From positions 1-64,000 of the forward strand of contig NZ_JAMTCS010000017.1 in the NCBI RefSeq assembly GCF_024171955.1: a DNA stretch of 64,000 bases. Direction: 5' to 3'. Position 1 is the stretch's first letter. Every line of letters starts with the position of its first letter. Below are positions 16,094 to 24,593 of this stretch, piece by piece. Origin of the DNA: Promicromonospora thailandica. GTDB taxonomy: Bacteria; Actinomycetota; Actinomycetes; Actinomycetales; Cellulomonadaceae. A program made the translations under genes and the position numbers. The notes beneath the pieces were generated by a model. That model saw only the letters and a list, made by a program, of their open reading frames with translations. It searched no databases and was not told the DNA's origin.

Positions 16094-16306
16094 ATGCCGC
16101 GCACCAACCCGACGCCTGCGCACCCCACCCACCTGGTGCCGCTCTCCGCCGCCGCCGAGCACTTTCACGTGTCCGTCAAGACGCTGCGTCGCCGAATCGC
16201 AGATGGCACTATCGCGGGCTACCGAGTAGGCCGGCTCATCCGGGTCGACCTCGACGAACTTACACAGAACCTTGTGGTCGCGATCCCGACGTCACGTTCC
16301 GTGTGA
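16094..16306 (+). CDS. Excisionase-like HTH protein
   Basis: 70 residues from ATG 16094. The core (LSAAAEHFHVSVKTLRRRIADGTIAGYRVGRLIRVD) is the excisionase (xis/AlpA-type) winged helix-turn-helix pattern, with the 'R-x-I-x-x-G-x-I-x-x-x-R-V-G' sequence typical of the helix_turn_helix excisionase family. Such proteins bend DNA at the attachment site and control directionality of the integrase. It is convergent with the integrase and 82 bp away from its 3' end. A longer start at 15962 is possible but has no ribosome site. Confidence 0.85.
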   Translation: MPRTNPTPAHPTHLVPLSAAAEHFHVSVKTLRRRIADGTIAGYRVGRLIRVDLDELTQNLVVAIPTSRSV

Positions 16307-16387
16307 TCCCGGATCGATGGTGGCAGCGCGCACATTGCGACCACGGCGGCTGGACCTCCTCGCGAGGGAAGTCCAGCCACTCACGCA

Positions 16388-17692
16388 TCAAGCAGCCCGG
16401 TCCTCGGACTTTGCACGCTCCATCTCCACCCGGATCTCTTCCCCTGCCGTCACACTCATCCGCGCCGCGAGCTCGATGTCGCGGGCGATCGTCGCCTTCT
16501 GGTACCGCAGCACCACCGTCACGTCGGAGTGCCCGCCACGCCGCATGAGCTCGGCGAGCGTTGCCCCTTCCTGCGCGATCCGGGTCAGCCCCGTGTGCCT
16601 GAGGTCATGGAACCGATATCCGTCCGGAAGTCCCGACACTGCGCCCCGAGCGGCCGCCCAGATGCCGTTCCAGCGCGACGCCGACAGGTACTGGTTACCC
16701 CGTACAGCACCCGGCACCACGGGCGCCATCCGTCCCCGCCCCACGTGCTCGTCAAGGTGCTCGCGCAACCGCTCGATCATGAGCGGAGGCACGGCCATGG
16801 ACCGGCGCCCGCTGTCCGACTTCGGATCGGTGAGCTTGCCCGTGCTCCCGTTCTTCTGCCGTCGCACATGCAGGATCGCCGCGGTCCTGTCGCTGTTCCA
16901 GACGATGTCGTGCCGCTGCAGCCCCAGCACCTCCCCGCGCCGCAGCTGGCACCACGCAGCGAACAGCACGGCGATCCTCCAGGGCTGCGGCACGGCACCG
17001 TAGAGCAGGTCGACCTGAGTCGGCGTCGCGACGTCGTCCTCAGGAGTGTGCGCGTCGTCGTGCCGCACCGACTTTCGGGTCGGCGTCGGCACGTCCGGCA
17101 TCTTCGCGAGCAGCCCATCACGCGCCGCCGCCCGCAGAATCATCTTCAACACGTCGACGGCGTCGCCCGCGATGCCGTTGTGCTTGGCGTCCTCCTTGAG
17201 CACCGACGGCATGGCGACGAGCTTGATCACGAGGGCACGCACCTGCTCAGTGTCGATCTCTCGCACCTTCACGTCCCCGAGCGGTGTCATGAGGTAGTTG
17301 CGCACCCGCCCTCGGTACGCGAGCACGGTGCCCGGCCGGCGGAGCTTGCCGCCCTTGCCGGGCTCGGTCGTAATGCGCTCCAGCCACCGCTCGGCGTACT
17401 CGCGGAAGGTCACGTCCCGCGCGGCTACGGCCTCAGCGGCGGCCCGACGCCGTCGGACAGCCTCGCCGGGCGGAAGCCACTCCCCTCGGCTGATCGCGGC
17501 GTGCACCCCGTTGAGCCACGCACGCGCGTCACCCTTGGTGAGAAAGGTCAGTGGCTTGTCGTCCTCGGTCCGCGCCGAGTACACCTTGTCGTCCGGACCC
17601 ACATATCGTGCCTGCCAGCGCTTCGAGGGCAGCTTGCGCAGCCTGCCCCATGCCTCTCGCTTTTGCGGCCGTACCTCGGTCTTTGTGCCCAT
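16388..17692 (-). CDS. Tyrosine site-specific integrase
   Basis: 434 residues. An N-terminal arm-binding region (GRLRKLPSKRWQARYVGPDDKVYSA) is followed by the SAM-like core-binding region and the C-terminal catalytic domain. The catalytic residues are visible: Arg in CQLRRGEVLGL, His-Leu-Arg-His in YRFHDLRHTGL, Gly-His-Ser in RRGGHSDVT, and the nucleophile Tyr in LRYQKATI. It catalyses integration and excision of the element through a 3'-phosphotyrosine intermediate. The 5' end faces lpdA, so the chromosomal junction should be within the 100 bp before lpdA's terminator. The gene is the last of the island; no tRNA gene is visible at the junction. Confidence 0.92.
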   Translation of the reverse strand: MGTKTEVRPQKREAWGRLRKLPSKRWQARYVGPDDKVYSARTEDDKPLTFLTKGDARAWLNGVHAAISRGEWLPPGEAVRRRRAAAEAVAARDVTFREYAERWLERITTEPGKGGKLRRPGTVLAYRGRVRNYLMTPLGDVKVREIDTEQVRALVIKLVAMPSVLKEDAKHNGIAGDAVDVLKMILRAAARDGLLAKMPDVPTPTRKSVRHDDAHTPEDDVATPTQVDLLYGAVPQPWRIAVLFAAWCQLRRGEVLGLQRHDIVWNSDRTAAILHVRRQKNGSTGKLTDPKSDSGRRSMAVPPLMIERLREHLDEHVGRGRMAPVVPGAVRGNQYLSASRWNGIWAAARGAVSGLPDGYRFHDLRHTGLTRIAQEGATLAELMRRGGHSDVTVVLRYQKATIARDIELAARMSVTAGEEIRVEMERAKSEDRAA

Positions 17693-17797
17693 CGTCGGTT
17701 CCTTCCTGGTCGTGTCGGCGTGCCTCCTGCGTGCCTCTCAGGGAGGCAATTCGGGGCTCCTCACGTCCATAGGTGTCCACGACGCCCCAGGACGCAA

Positions 17798-17837
17798 AGA
17801 GGCCCGGATCCGCGGAATTCCGCAGATCCGGGCCTCT
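17798..17837 (-). terminator. Terminator of lpdA
   Basis: A 40-bp near-perfect palindrome with outer arms AGAGGCCCGGATC (17798-17810) and GATCCGGGCCTCT (17825-17837), one mismatched pair inside. On the minus strand it is followed by TTTGCG, so it fits a factor-independent terminator for lpdA, whose stop codon is 38 bp upstream. Confidence 0.75.
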
Positions 17838-17874
17838 GACCAGGTTCGACTCCCGAGAAACCGGGAGACCGGTC

Positions 17875-19278
17875 TCAGAAGTTGATCATGTGCCCAGCAA
17901 TCCCATGGATCGACTCCTGCAGCGCCTCCGACAGCGTCGGGTGGGTGTGCACGTTCCGCGCCATCTCGTCGGCCGTCAGATCCCACTTCTGCGCCAGCGT
18001 CAGCTCCGGCAGCAGCTCCGAGACGTCCGGCCCGATCATGTGCGCGCCCAGGATCTCGTTGTACTTGGCGTCCGCCACGAGCTTCACGAAGCCGGTCGGG
18101 TCGCCCAGGCCGTGCGCCTTGCCGTTGGCCATGAACGGGAAGGTGGCGACCTTGACGTCGTAGCCCTCGTCCTTGGCCTGCTGCTCGGTGAGGCCGAACG
18201 AGCCGATCTGCGGCGAGCAGAAGGTCGCGCGCGGCATCATGCGGTAGTCGCCCAGGGTCTGGGTCTCGGCCCCGCCGATGGTCTCGGCGGCGACGACGCC
18301 CTGCGCCTCCGCGACGTGCGCCAGCATGAGCTTGGCCGTGACGTCGCCGATGGCGTAGATGTGCGGCACGTTGGTGCGCATGTAGTCGTCGATGTCGATG
18401 GCGCCGCGGTCGGTGAGCTGCACGCCCGTGTTCTCGAGGCCGAAGCCGCTCACGTTGGGCGCGAAGCCGACGGCCATGAGCACCTTGTCGACCACGAGCT
18501 CGCCCGGCTTGTCGTCCTTGACGCCCTTGTAGGAGACGGTCACCGAGGAGCCGTCGTCCTTCACGGTCTGGACCGCGGTCGAGGTCAGCACCTTGATGCC
18601 GAGCTTCTTGTACTGCTTGGCGATCTCCTTGGAGACGTCCGCGTCCTCGTTCGGCAGGGCACGGTCGAGGAACTCGATGATCGTGACGTCCACGCCGTAG
18701 TTCTTCAGCACGTAGCCGAACTCCATGCCGATGGCGCCGGCGCCGACGATGGCGATCGACTTCGGCAGGTCGCGCGTGAGGATCTGCTTCTCGTAGGTGA
18801 CCACGTTCTCCGACAGCTCGACGCCGGGCAGCAGGCGCACCTGCGAGCCGGTCGCGATGATCGCGTTGTCGAACGTCACGGTCTCGGTGCCGCCCTTGTT
18901 GAGGGCCACCTCGATCGTGTTCGCGTCGCGGAAGGTGCCGCGGCCGTCGTACTCGGTGATCTTGTTCTTCTTCATGAGGAAGTGCACGCCCTTGACGCGC
19001 CCGTCGGCCACGGTGCGCGACCGGTCGAAGGCCTTCCCGAAGTCGAACGTGACGTCCCCGGACATGCCGAAGAAGTCCTTCTGGTGGTTGAAGATGTGGG
19101 CCAGCTCCGCGTTGCGCAGGAGAGCCTTCGAGGGGATGCAGCCCACGTTCAGGCACACACCACCCCAGTACTTCTCCTCGATGATCGCGACGGACTTACC
19201 GAGCTGGGCAGCGCGGATGGCGGCGACGTAGCCACCGGGTCCCGCGCCGAGGAGAACGACGTCGTAGTGGGAAGCCAT
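17875..19278 (-). CDS. lpdA: Dihydrolipoyl dehydrogenase
   Basis: 467 residues. Starts with the FAD motif [14 protein letters not shown]. The redox disulfide is in [13 protein letters not shown] near residue 41. The NAD-binding glycine motif is [13 protein letters not shown] near residue 175, [15 protein letters not shown] binds FAD, and the catalytic His-Glu dyad is at [10 protein letters not shown] near the C-terminus. The enzyme reoxidises dihydrolipoyl groups of E2 subunits in pyruvate and oxoglutarate dehydrogenase and glycine cleavage complexes, using NAD+. It is 76 bp downstream of rnhA and followed by a strong terminator. The junction with the island lies just beyond its 3' end, so lpdA itself is intact. 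Confidence 0.95.
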   Translation of the reverse strand: MASHYDVVLLGAGPGGYVAAIRAAQLGKSVAIIEEKYWGGVCLNVGCIPSKALLRNAELAHIFNHQKDFFGMSGDVTFDFGKAFDRSRTVADGRVKGVHFLMKKNKITEYDGRGTFRDANTIEVALNKGGTETVTFDNAIIATGSQVRLLPGVELSENVVTYEKQILTRDLPKSIAIVGAGAIGMEFGYVLKNYGVDVTIIEFLDRALPNEDADVSKEIAKQYKKLGIKVLTSTAVQTVKDDGSSVTVSYKGVKDDKPGELVVDKVLMAVGFAPNVSGFGLENTGVQLTDRGAIDIDDYMRTNVPHIYAIGDVTAKLMLAHVAEAQGVVAAETIGGAETQTLGDYRMMPRATFCSPQIGSFGLTEQQAKDEGYDVKVATFPFMANGKAHGLGDPTGFVKLVADAKYNEILGAHMIGPDVSELLPELTLAQKWDLTADEMARNVHTHPTLSEALQESIHGIAGHMINF

Positions 19279-19354
19279 GGTCCAAGGGTATTAGGGCGCG
19301 CCAACCCCGGTGACGTGACGTCGGTCTCGTTGCGTGGACACGCGGGAACGCACG

Positions 19355-19843
19355 TCAACGCACGCTGTCGACGCCCTTGTTGGCCAGCGCGTCGGCCCGC
19401 TCGTTGCCCGGGTCGCCCGCGTGTCCCTTGACCCAGACCCAGCTCACCTGGTGCCGCGCCACCTCGGCGTCGAGCTCCTGCCAGAGGTCCACGTTCTTGA
19501 CGGGCTGCTTGGACGCCGTCTTCCAGCCGTTGCGCTTCCAGCCGGCGATCCAGCTCTTCATGCCGTTCATGACGTACGACGAGTCGACGTGGATGATCAC
19601 CGTGCTGGGCCGCGTGAGCGCGCGCAGCGCCTCGACGACGGCGGTCAGCTCCATGCGGTTGTTCGTGGTGACCTTCTCGCCGCCGAACAGCTCCTTCTCG
19701 TGCCCGCCGAACCGCAGCAGCGCACCCCAGCCGCCCAGCCCGGGGTTGCCCTTGCAGGCGCCGTCGGTCCACATCTCGACGGTGCCCTTGAGGGGTTCCG
19801 GCATGTCGCCGGTGCTGGCCTGCACGGTGCTGCTCTCGGTCAC
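19355..19843 (-). CDS. rnhA: Ribonuclease HI
   Basis: 162 residues from GTG 19843. Carries the full RNase H signature: the catalytic Asp in [18 protein letters not shown], Glu in [13 protein letters not shown], Asp in IIHVDSSYV, and the final acidic residue in [12 protein letters not shown]. It degrades the RNA strand of RNA-DNA hybrids, including R-loops and primers. Gene order places it upstream of lpdA on the same strand. An IS110 insertion lies 38 bp before its start codon and may separate it from its original promoter; a promoter reading out of the IS cannot be excluded. Confidence 0.9.
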   Translation of the reverse strand: MTESSTVQASTGDMPEPLKGTVEMWTDGACKGNPGLGGWGALLRFGGHEKELFGGEKVTTNNRMELTAVVEALRALTRPSTVIIHVDSSYVMNGMKSWIAGWKRNGWKTASKQPVKNVDLWQELDAEVARHQVSWVWVKGHAGDPGNERADALANKGVDSVR

Positions 19844-19866
19844 GGGCTCACCCTAACCGCGATGAT

Positions 19867-21214
19867 GCTCCTATCCGCTGTCAAGCGGTCAGGAGCCAGT
19901 TGCGGTAGGCGGTGGCGAGGTCGTCGTTGCGGGTCTTGCCGAGCTCGAGGCGGGAGATGACGGCGGGCCAGACGCCGAAGTGGTCGGCGACGGTCTGCAG
20001 GGAGAGGCCCTTGCTGTGGCGTAGCGGCCGTAGGTCGTCGATCTCGGGGACGGGCTCGGGATGGACCAAGAGGTGCCAGACCTCGCGGGCGATGGCTCGT
20101 CGCAGGCACCGCAGGATGTCCTTGGTGCTCTTGCCGGTTGCTCGGAGTTTGGTCACGTAGGCCCGGGTGGTCGGGTCGTGGGACCAGCGCACCAGGGCGA
20201 TCTGGTGCAGGGCGCAGTTGGCTTGCCGGTCTCCGCCGCGGTTGAGGCGGTGGCGGTTGGTGCGTCCGGAGGAGGCGGGGATGGGTGCGGTGCCGGTCAG
20301 CGCGGCGAACGCGGCCTCAGAACGCAGCCGTTCGGGGTTGTCGCCGGCGGTGACCAGGAGTGCTGCGCAGGTGACGGTCCCGAGGCCGTATGCGGCTGCC
20401 GGGGCTGGGGCGGTCTGCTTGTTCAGGATGTCGAGGTCGGTGTCGAGGTCGGTGATCTCGCCGGTCAGGTGCTGGTAGCGGCGGGCCAGGATGCGTAGGG
20501 AGCGGCTGACGGCCGCGTCGACGGACTCGGTCGCTGGTGCGGGTCGGATCGCGGCCAGGGTCTGGATGAGTGCTGGGTCCTTGAGCGGTTCGAACCGGTC
20601 TCGGAGGTGCTGGGGTGCGGTGACCAGCATGTTCTTGATCTGCTGGATCGCGGCGCTGCGGGCCTTGACCGCGCTGCGCCGCACGGCCAGCAGGTGGCGG
20701 ATCTGCTCGACGCTCCCGTCCGCGCTCTTCGGAGTCGGTAGGTCGCCGGTCTCCAGGTCGGCCAGGACCTGCTGCGCGGCTGCGAACGCGTCGATCGGGT
20801 CGGACTTGCCCCGGCGGCGTTGGGCGCGCTTGGGCCGGATCACCTCGATGACCGGGACTCCGGCGGCGCGCAGCTGGCGGGTCAGGCCTGCGCCGTAGGA
20901 GTTGGTGCCCTCCACACCCACGACCCGGACGGTGCCGAACGAGGCGATGAACACGACCAGCTCGTCGTAACCGGCCGCCGTGGCCGGGACCTGCCGGTCG
21001 CCCAGGCGGACACCGCTGCGGCTCAGGACCGCGACGTGGTGGGTGTCTTTGTGGGTATCGACGCCGGCGATGATCTCGACGGTTGTCTCGGGGGTGATCT
21101 CGACAGGCGTGGCTGACATGATGAGTGGGTGCCTTCCGTTCGCGCGGAATCAGGGCACACCGGCCGGGGGCTGGGCAGACAAGACGTTGATGGGACGCGT
21201 TGACAGGCTCCTAT
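19867..21214 (-). mobile_element. IS110-family insertion sequence (ends tentative)
   Basis: The transposase gene fills most of it. An exact 8-bp repeat GCTCCTAT occurs at 19867-19874 and 21207-21214. Just inside, an inverted heptamer is present: CTGTCAA on the left (19878-19884) and TTGACAG on the right (21200-21206). This subterminal inverted repeat layout resembles the IS1111 branch of the IS110 family, in which the true ends lie a few bases outside the inverted repeat. However, a long stem spanning 21161-21237 crosses the right boundary, so the element may extend further right, to at most about 21390. The exact ends need a comparison with another copy. There is one copy in the window. Confidence 0.65.
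19881..21119 (-). CDS. IS110-family transposase with C-terminal HTH
   Basis: 412 residues. The RuvC-like DEDD domain begins with IIAGVDTHKDTHHVAVL near residue 14; a central helical region follows, then the Transposase_20 domain with GLGTVTCAALLVTAGDNPERLRSEAAFAALTG (catalytic Ser region APIPASSGRTNRHRLNRGGDR). IS110 transposases recombine without classical inverted repeats and depend on a bridge RNA encoded by the element. The last 55 residues (LRPLRHSKGLSLQTVADHFGVWPAVISRLELGKTRN) form an XRE-type helix-turn-helix, an unusual addition not needed for the family's catalytic fold. ATG at 21119; stop lies about 6 bp from the tentative left end. Confidence 0.88.
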   Translation of the reverse strand: MSATPVEITPETTVEIIAGVDTHKDTHHVAVLSRSGVRLGDRQVPATAAGYDELVVFIASFGTVRVVGVEGTNSYGAGLTRQLRAAGVPVIEVIRPKRAQRRRGKSDPIDAFAAAQQVLADLETGDLPTPKSADGSVEQIRHLLAVRRSAVKARSAAIQQIKNMLVTAPQHLRDRFEPLKDPALIQTLAAIRPAPATESVDAAVSRSLRILARRYQHLTGEITDLDTDLDILNKQTAPAPAAAYGLGTVTCAALLVTAGDNPERLRSEAAFAALTGTAPIPASSGRTNRHRLNRGGDRQANCALHQIALVRWSHDPTTRAYVTKLRATGKSTKDILRCLRRAIAREVWHLLVHPEPVPEIDDLRPLRHSKGLSLQTVADHFGVWPAVISRLELGKTRNDDLATAYRNWLLTA

Positions 21215-21355
21215 GAAGTCATGCCCGCCCCCGGCCGACGCGCAACGGACGCGCCCCGGCCGACGAGCCGACAGATCAGCGCAAAGGCAACCCTCCGGGC
21301 ACCAGTCAGTGGCAGGGTCAGACCCGCCGAACGAGGCACCTACATCATCAACGTC
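21120..21355 (-). ncRNA. Candidate IS110 bridge-RNA region
   Basis: The gap upstream of the transposase (the element's left-end non-coding region in IS110 terms) holds nested inverted repeats. CGGCCGGGGGC-T-GGGCA (21161-21177) pairs with TGCCCGCCCCCGGCCG (21222-21237) through a 16-bp stem with one bulge. The 44-nt loop between them contains TTGACAGGCTCCTAT. An outer pair GACGTTGATG (21183-21192) and CATCAACGTC (21346-21355) is also exact. A direct repeat CCCCGGCCGACG (21229-21240, 21254-21265) offers an alternative partner for the stem. The loop octamer (GCTCCTAT) also occurs at the opposite IS end (19867), as expected if a guide loop matches the target or donor. The structure is seen; that it is a bridge RNA is inference. 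Downstream to the LLM start nothing else is recognised. Confidence 0.5.
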
Positions 21356-21419
21356 AGTGGTGCCGCGTAGCGTGGGGTGCAGACGTCGGACGAGAGCACC
21401 AGGCCAACGGAGGAACGGT

Positions 21420-22274
21420 ATGAAGTTCGGTTTCATCAGCAGCTTCGGCACCATCGACGAGCACGTCGCGCTGGCCGGCGAGATCGAGGAGCACGGCTGG
21501 GACGGGTTCTTCACGTGGGACGCGGTCAGCATGGACGGCGAGTGGTCCATGCCGGTCTACGACCCGTTCGCGGTCCTGGCCGCGGTGGCGGCCCGCACCG
21601 AACGCCTCACGCTCGGCGCCATGGTGTTCGCGATACCGCGGCACCGGCCGTGGGAGCTCGCACAGCGCGCGCTCACGGTCGACCGACTCTCGGGCGGGCG
21701 GCTCGTGCTGCCCGTCGGGGTGGGCGTCGGCAACGACCGCGGCTTCACCTCGGTGCCGGGCCAGGCCACCGGCCTCAAGGAGCGCGCTCAGCAGCTCGAC
21801 GAGGTCCTGGAGTGGCTGGAGCGCTCGTGGTCCGGCGAGGAGTTCGAGTTCACCGGCGAGCACATCACCACGGGCCCGTTCCGGTTCCCCGAGCGCCCGG
21901 TGAACGGCCACATCCCGGTGTGGCCCGTCGGCGTGTGGGACGCGGAGCGGCCTCCCGTGAAGAACCTGCGGCGCACGCTCCGCTGGGACGGTATCGTGCC
22001 GCAGCTGCGCGGCACGGCGGACGACCTCACGACGAAGGACATCGCCGGCCTCGTCGAGTGGCTCACCGCCCACCGCGAGGCCGACGACGACGGCCGCCCC
22101 TTCGAGGTCATCCTCCAGGGCAAGCTGTCGGCCGACCGGGGCGAGGCCGCCGAGCAGGCCGCTGCGATGGCCGAGGCGGGCGTCACGTGGTGGATCGAGT
22201 CCTGGTGGGACCCGTCCACGGACACGCCGGAGTCCCTGCGCCAGAAGGTGCGGACCGGCCCGCCCACGGTCTGA
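21420..22274 (+). CDS. Luciferase-like (LLM) flavin-dependent monooxygenase
   Basis: 284 residues from ATG 21420 with GGAGGAAC upstream. The N-terminus (MKFGFISSFGTI, then EEHGWDGFFTWDAV) and RLTLGAMVFAIPRHRPWELAQRALTVDRLSGGRLVLPVGVG match the bacterial luciferase-like fold, a TIM barrel that binds F420 or FMN. The family includes F420-dependent and FMN-dependent monooxygenases. Which cofactor applies cannot be told. It lies on the plus strand, convergent with leuD, and has the 300-bp IS region upstream, so its promoter may overlap the insertion. Confidence 0.85.
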   Translation: MKFGFISSFGTIDEHVALAGEIEEHGWDGFFTWDAVSMDGEWSMPVYDPFAVLAAVAARTERLTLGAMVFAIPRHRPWELAQRALTVDRLSGGRLVLPVGVGVGNDRGFTSVPGQATGLKERAQQLDEVLEWLERSWSGEEFEFTGEHITTGPFRFPERPVNGHIPVWPVGVWDAERPPVKNLRRTLRWDGIVPQLRGTADDLTTKDIAGLVEWLTAHREADDDGRPFEVILQGKLSADRGEAAEQAAAMAEAGVTWWIESWWDPSTDTPESLRQKVRTGPPTV

Positions 22275-22286
22275 GCGCACGCGAGA

Positions 22287-22332
22287 GCGCCCGCCCGGCA
22301 CCGGACCTCGAGGGTCCGGCGCCGGACGGGCG
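22287..22332. terminator. Bidirectional terminator between LLM gene and leuD
   Basis: A long GC-rich imperfect inverted repeat, with GCGCCCG/CCGGACC on the left and GGGTCCGG/CGGGCGC on the right around a TCGA centre, lies between convergent genes. No long T-tract on either side, so strength is uncertain. Confidence 0.6.
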
Positions 22333-22351
22333 CCACGTGGGACGAGTCCGG

Positions 22352-22987
22352 TCAGACCGGCCGCGCCGCCTCGATCTCGACCGACGGCAGGTGCCGCGCC
22401 GGCAGCGTCTTGGGCCGCCAGGACGCACGGGTCTGCTCGAACGCGGTGATGTCGGCCTCGTTCTGCAGGGTGAGGCCGATGTCGTCGAGCCCCTCCATGA
22501 GGCGCCAGCGCGTGTAGTCGTCGATCTGGAAGGGCACGGTGACGTCGTCGGCCGTGGCGGTCTTGGCCTCCAGGTCGACGGTCACCTCGGTGCCCGGCTT
22601 GGTCTCCAGGATCTTCCAGAGGATCTCGATGTCCTCGGGCGAGACGATGCCCGTGACCAGGCCCTGCTTGCCCGAGTTGCCGCGGAAGATGTCGGCGAAC
22701 CGGGAGGACAGCACCACGCGGAAGCCGTAGTCCTTGAGCGCCCAGACGGCGTGCTCACGCGAGGAGCCGGTGCCGAAGTCGGGGCCGGCCACCAGCACGG
22801 AGCCGGCGGAGTAGGCCTCCTGGTTGAGCACGAAGGACGGGTCGCCGCGCCAGGCGGCGAACAGCGCGTCCTCGAATCCGGTGCGCGTGACCCGCTTGAG
22901 GTACACGGCCGGGATGATCTGGTCGGTGTCGACGTTGCTGCGCCGCAGCGGCACGCCAACCCCGGTGTGGGTGGTGAACTTCTCCAT
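22352..22987 (-). CDS. leuD: 3-isopropylmalate dehydratase small subunit
   Basis: 211 residues from ATG 22987. The swivel domain is clear: [30 protein letters not shown] and the [15 protein letters not shown] segment that positions substrate. With LeuC it isomerises 2-isopropylmalate to 3-isopropylmalate in leucine synthesis. Overall length matches the family. It lies 14 bp downstream of leuC, in the normal leuCD order. Sometimes leuD also serves citraconate/citramalate in isoleucine synthesis via CimA; cimA is in this window, so both pathways may share the enzyme. Confidence 0.95.
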   Translation of the reverse strand: MEKFTTHTGVGVPLRRSNVDTDQIIPAVYLKRVTRTGFEDALFAAWRGDPSFVLNQEAYSAGSVLVAGPDFGTGSSREHAVWALKDYGFRVVLSSRFADIFRGNSGKQGLVTGIVSPEDIEILWKILETKPGTEVTVDLEAKTATADDVTVPFQIDDYTRWRLMEGLDDIGLTLQNEADITAFEQTRASWRPKTLPARHLPSVEIEAARPV

Positions 22988-23001
22988 GGTCAGCAGTCCT
23001 T

Positions 23002-24516
23002 TCAGCGCGCGACGGGCAGCGGCAGGTCGACGACGACGTTCTCGCCCAGCGGGGAGGCGCCCACGCCGTCGAGCGGCGAGCCGTCGAACGTGGTGATGTC
23101 GACGCCCTCGGGCAGGTCCAGGTCGCCCACGCTGGACAGCGTGCCCCGGATCGCCGTCGCGGCGGCGACCAGCGGCGAGACCAGGTGCGTGCGACCGCCC
23201 TTGCCCTGCCGGCCCTCGAAGTTGCGGTTCGACGTGGACGCCGACCGCTCCCCCGGCGCGAGCTGGTCGGGGTTCATGCCCAGACACATCGAGCACCCGG
23301 CGTTGCGCCACTCGGCGCCGAACTCCTTGAAGATCACGTCGAGGCCCTCGGCCTCGGCCTGCAGCCGCACCCGGGCCGACGACGGCACCACGAGCACCCG
23401 CACGTCCTGCGCCTTCTCGCGGCCCTTGACCACCTTGGCGACCGACCGGAGGTCCTCGATGCGGCCGTTCGTGCACGAGCCGATGAACACCGTGTCGACC
23501 TTGATGTCGCGCAGTGGCGTGCCGGCGTCCAGGCCCATGTACTCCAGGGCCCGCTCGGCGGCGACGCGCTCGGACTCGTCCGAGATCTCGGCGGGCACCG
23601 GCACGGCCGCCGAGAGCGGCAGGCCCTGGCCGGGGTTGGTGCCCCAGGTGACGAACGGCTCCAGGTCGGCGGCCTCCAGCACCACCTCGGCGTCGAACTG
23701 CGCGTCGTCGTCCGACCGCAGGGTCTTCCAGTACTCGACCGCCTCGTCCCAGTCCGCGCCCTCGGGCGCGTGCGGGCGGCCCTTGAGGTACTCGAACGTG
23801 GTCTCGTCCGGCGCGATCATGCCCGCGCGGGCACCGGCCTCGATCGACATGTTGCAGATGGTCATCCGGGCTTCCATCGACAGGTTCCGGATGGCCTCGC
23901 CGCGGTACTCGAGCACGTAGCCCTGGCCGCCGCCGGTGCCGATCTTGGCGATGATCGCGAGGATGATGTCCTTCGACGTCGTGCCCGCGGGCAGCGTGCC
24001 GTTGACCGTGATCGCCATAGTCTTGAACGGCGCGAGCGGCAGCGTCTGCGTGGCGAGCACGTGCTCCACCTCGGACGTGCCGATGCCGAACGCCAGCGCG
24101 CCGAACGCGCCGTGCGTGGACGTGTGCGAGTCGCCGCAGACCACGGTCAGGCCCGGCATGGTCAGGCCGAGCTGCGGGCCCACCTGGTGCACGATGCCCT
24201 GGTCGGCGTCGCCGAGGCTGTGCAGCCGCACGCCGAACTCCCGGGCGTTGGCGCGCAGCGTCTCGATCTGCGTGCGGCTCGTCGCGTCAGCGATCGGCCG
24301 GTCGATGTCGAGCGTGGGGGTGTTGTGGTCCTCGGTGGCGATCGTGAGGTCGGGACGACGCACCTGACGCCCGGCGAGGCGCAGCCCCTCGAACGCCTGC
24401 GGGCTCGTGACCTCGTGCACGAGGTGCAGGTCGATGTAGAGAAGATCGGGCGAGCCGTCCTTGCCTCGACGCACGAGGTGCGCTTCCCAGACCTTCTCTG
24501 CCAGCGTGCCGGCCAT
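23002..24516 (-). CDS. leuC: 3-isopropylmalate dehydratase large subunit
   Basis: 504 residues from ATG 24516; longer frames upstream (24543) are non-coding and cross the control region. The [4Fe-4S] ligands are visible: Cys in [13 protein letters not shown], and the Cys pair in [13 protein letters not shown] near residue 402. Family motifs [12 protein letters not shown] and [14 protein letters not shown] are present. It forms the heterodimer with LeuD. The promoter region is shared with ndgR, and the interrupted palindrome at 24558-24584 lies 42 bp upstream of the start. Confidence 0.95.
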   Translation of the reverse strand: MAGTLAEKVWEAHLVRRGKDGSPDLLYIDLHLVHEVTSPQAFEGLRLAGRQVRRPDLTIATEDHNTPTLDIDRPIADATSRTQIETLRANAREFGVRLHSLGDADQGIVHQVGPQLGLTMPGLTVVCGDSHTSTHGAFGALAFGIGTSEVEHVLATQTLPLAPFKTMAITVNGTLPAGTTSKDIILAIIAKIGTGGGQGYVLEYRGEAIRNLSMEARMTICNMSIEAGARAGMIAPDETTFEYLKGRPHAPEGADWDEAVEYWKTLRSDDDAQFDAEVVLEAADLEPFVTWGTNPGQGLPLSAAVPVPAEISDESERVAAERALEYMGLDAGTPLRDIKVDTVFIGSCTNGRIEDLRSVAKVVKGREKAQDVRVLVVPSSARVRLQAEAEGLDVIFKEFGAEWRNAGCSMCLGMNPDQLAPGERSASTSNRNFEGRQGKGGRTHLVSPLVAAATAIRGTLSSVGDLDLPEGVDITTFDGSPLDGVGASPLGENVVVDLPLPVAR

Positions 24517-24557
24517 TGCGGTTCGCCTCCCTGTAAGAAACAACTTCGGGCCTCGAC

Positions 24558-24584
24558 TTGCAATCTCACGTTCCGAGACGGCAA
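24558..24584. promoter_or_regulatory. Interrupted palindrome in leuC-ndgR gap, candidate NdgR operator
   Basis: The sequence reads TTGC-2-TCTC-7-GAGA-2-GCAA, a symmetric element with 8 of 8 base-pair matches in two blocks. It lies 10 bp before the ndgR start and 42 bp before leuC. IclR-type regulators next to leuCD in actinobacteria bind the intergenic DNA; the symmetry here fits a dimeric operator. Assignment to NdgR is inference. Confidence 0.5.
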
Positions 24585-24593
24585 TATCGCGGT

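Larger units (their letters stand above)
1..17750. mobile_element. Putative integrative element or genomic island; left end outside window
   Basis: The right edge carries the usual backbone of an integrative element: tyrosine integrase, excisionase-like HTH protein, ParB-like protein, and an XRE/ImmA regulatory pair. The integrase 5' end faces the core gene lpdA, so the right attachment site should lie between about 17693 and 17798. Everything to the left is accessory (small hydrolases, acetyltransferases, a toxin-antitoxin-like pair, radical SAM, XRE operon) and no housekeeping gene is seen before lpdA. Base composition also looks less GC-extreme than the core, especially around 14.4-15.5 kb. 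I cannot see the left attachment site, so whether this is one element or several nested insertions is unknown. That all cargo belongs to one mobile unit is inference. Confidence 0.5.

Noticed and set aside
17840-17874. T-loop-like sequence GGTTCGACTCCC near the integrase junction, suggesting a tRNA attachment site
   Set aside because: No matching T-stem, anticodon arm or acceptor could be built around it; only 3 of 5 stem positions pair.
19867-21214. GCTCCTAT as a target-site duplication of classical transposition
   Set aside because: IS110 elements do not make such duplications; a core or guide match is the more consistent reading, though ends stay uncertain.
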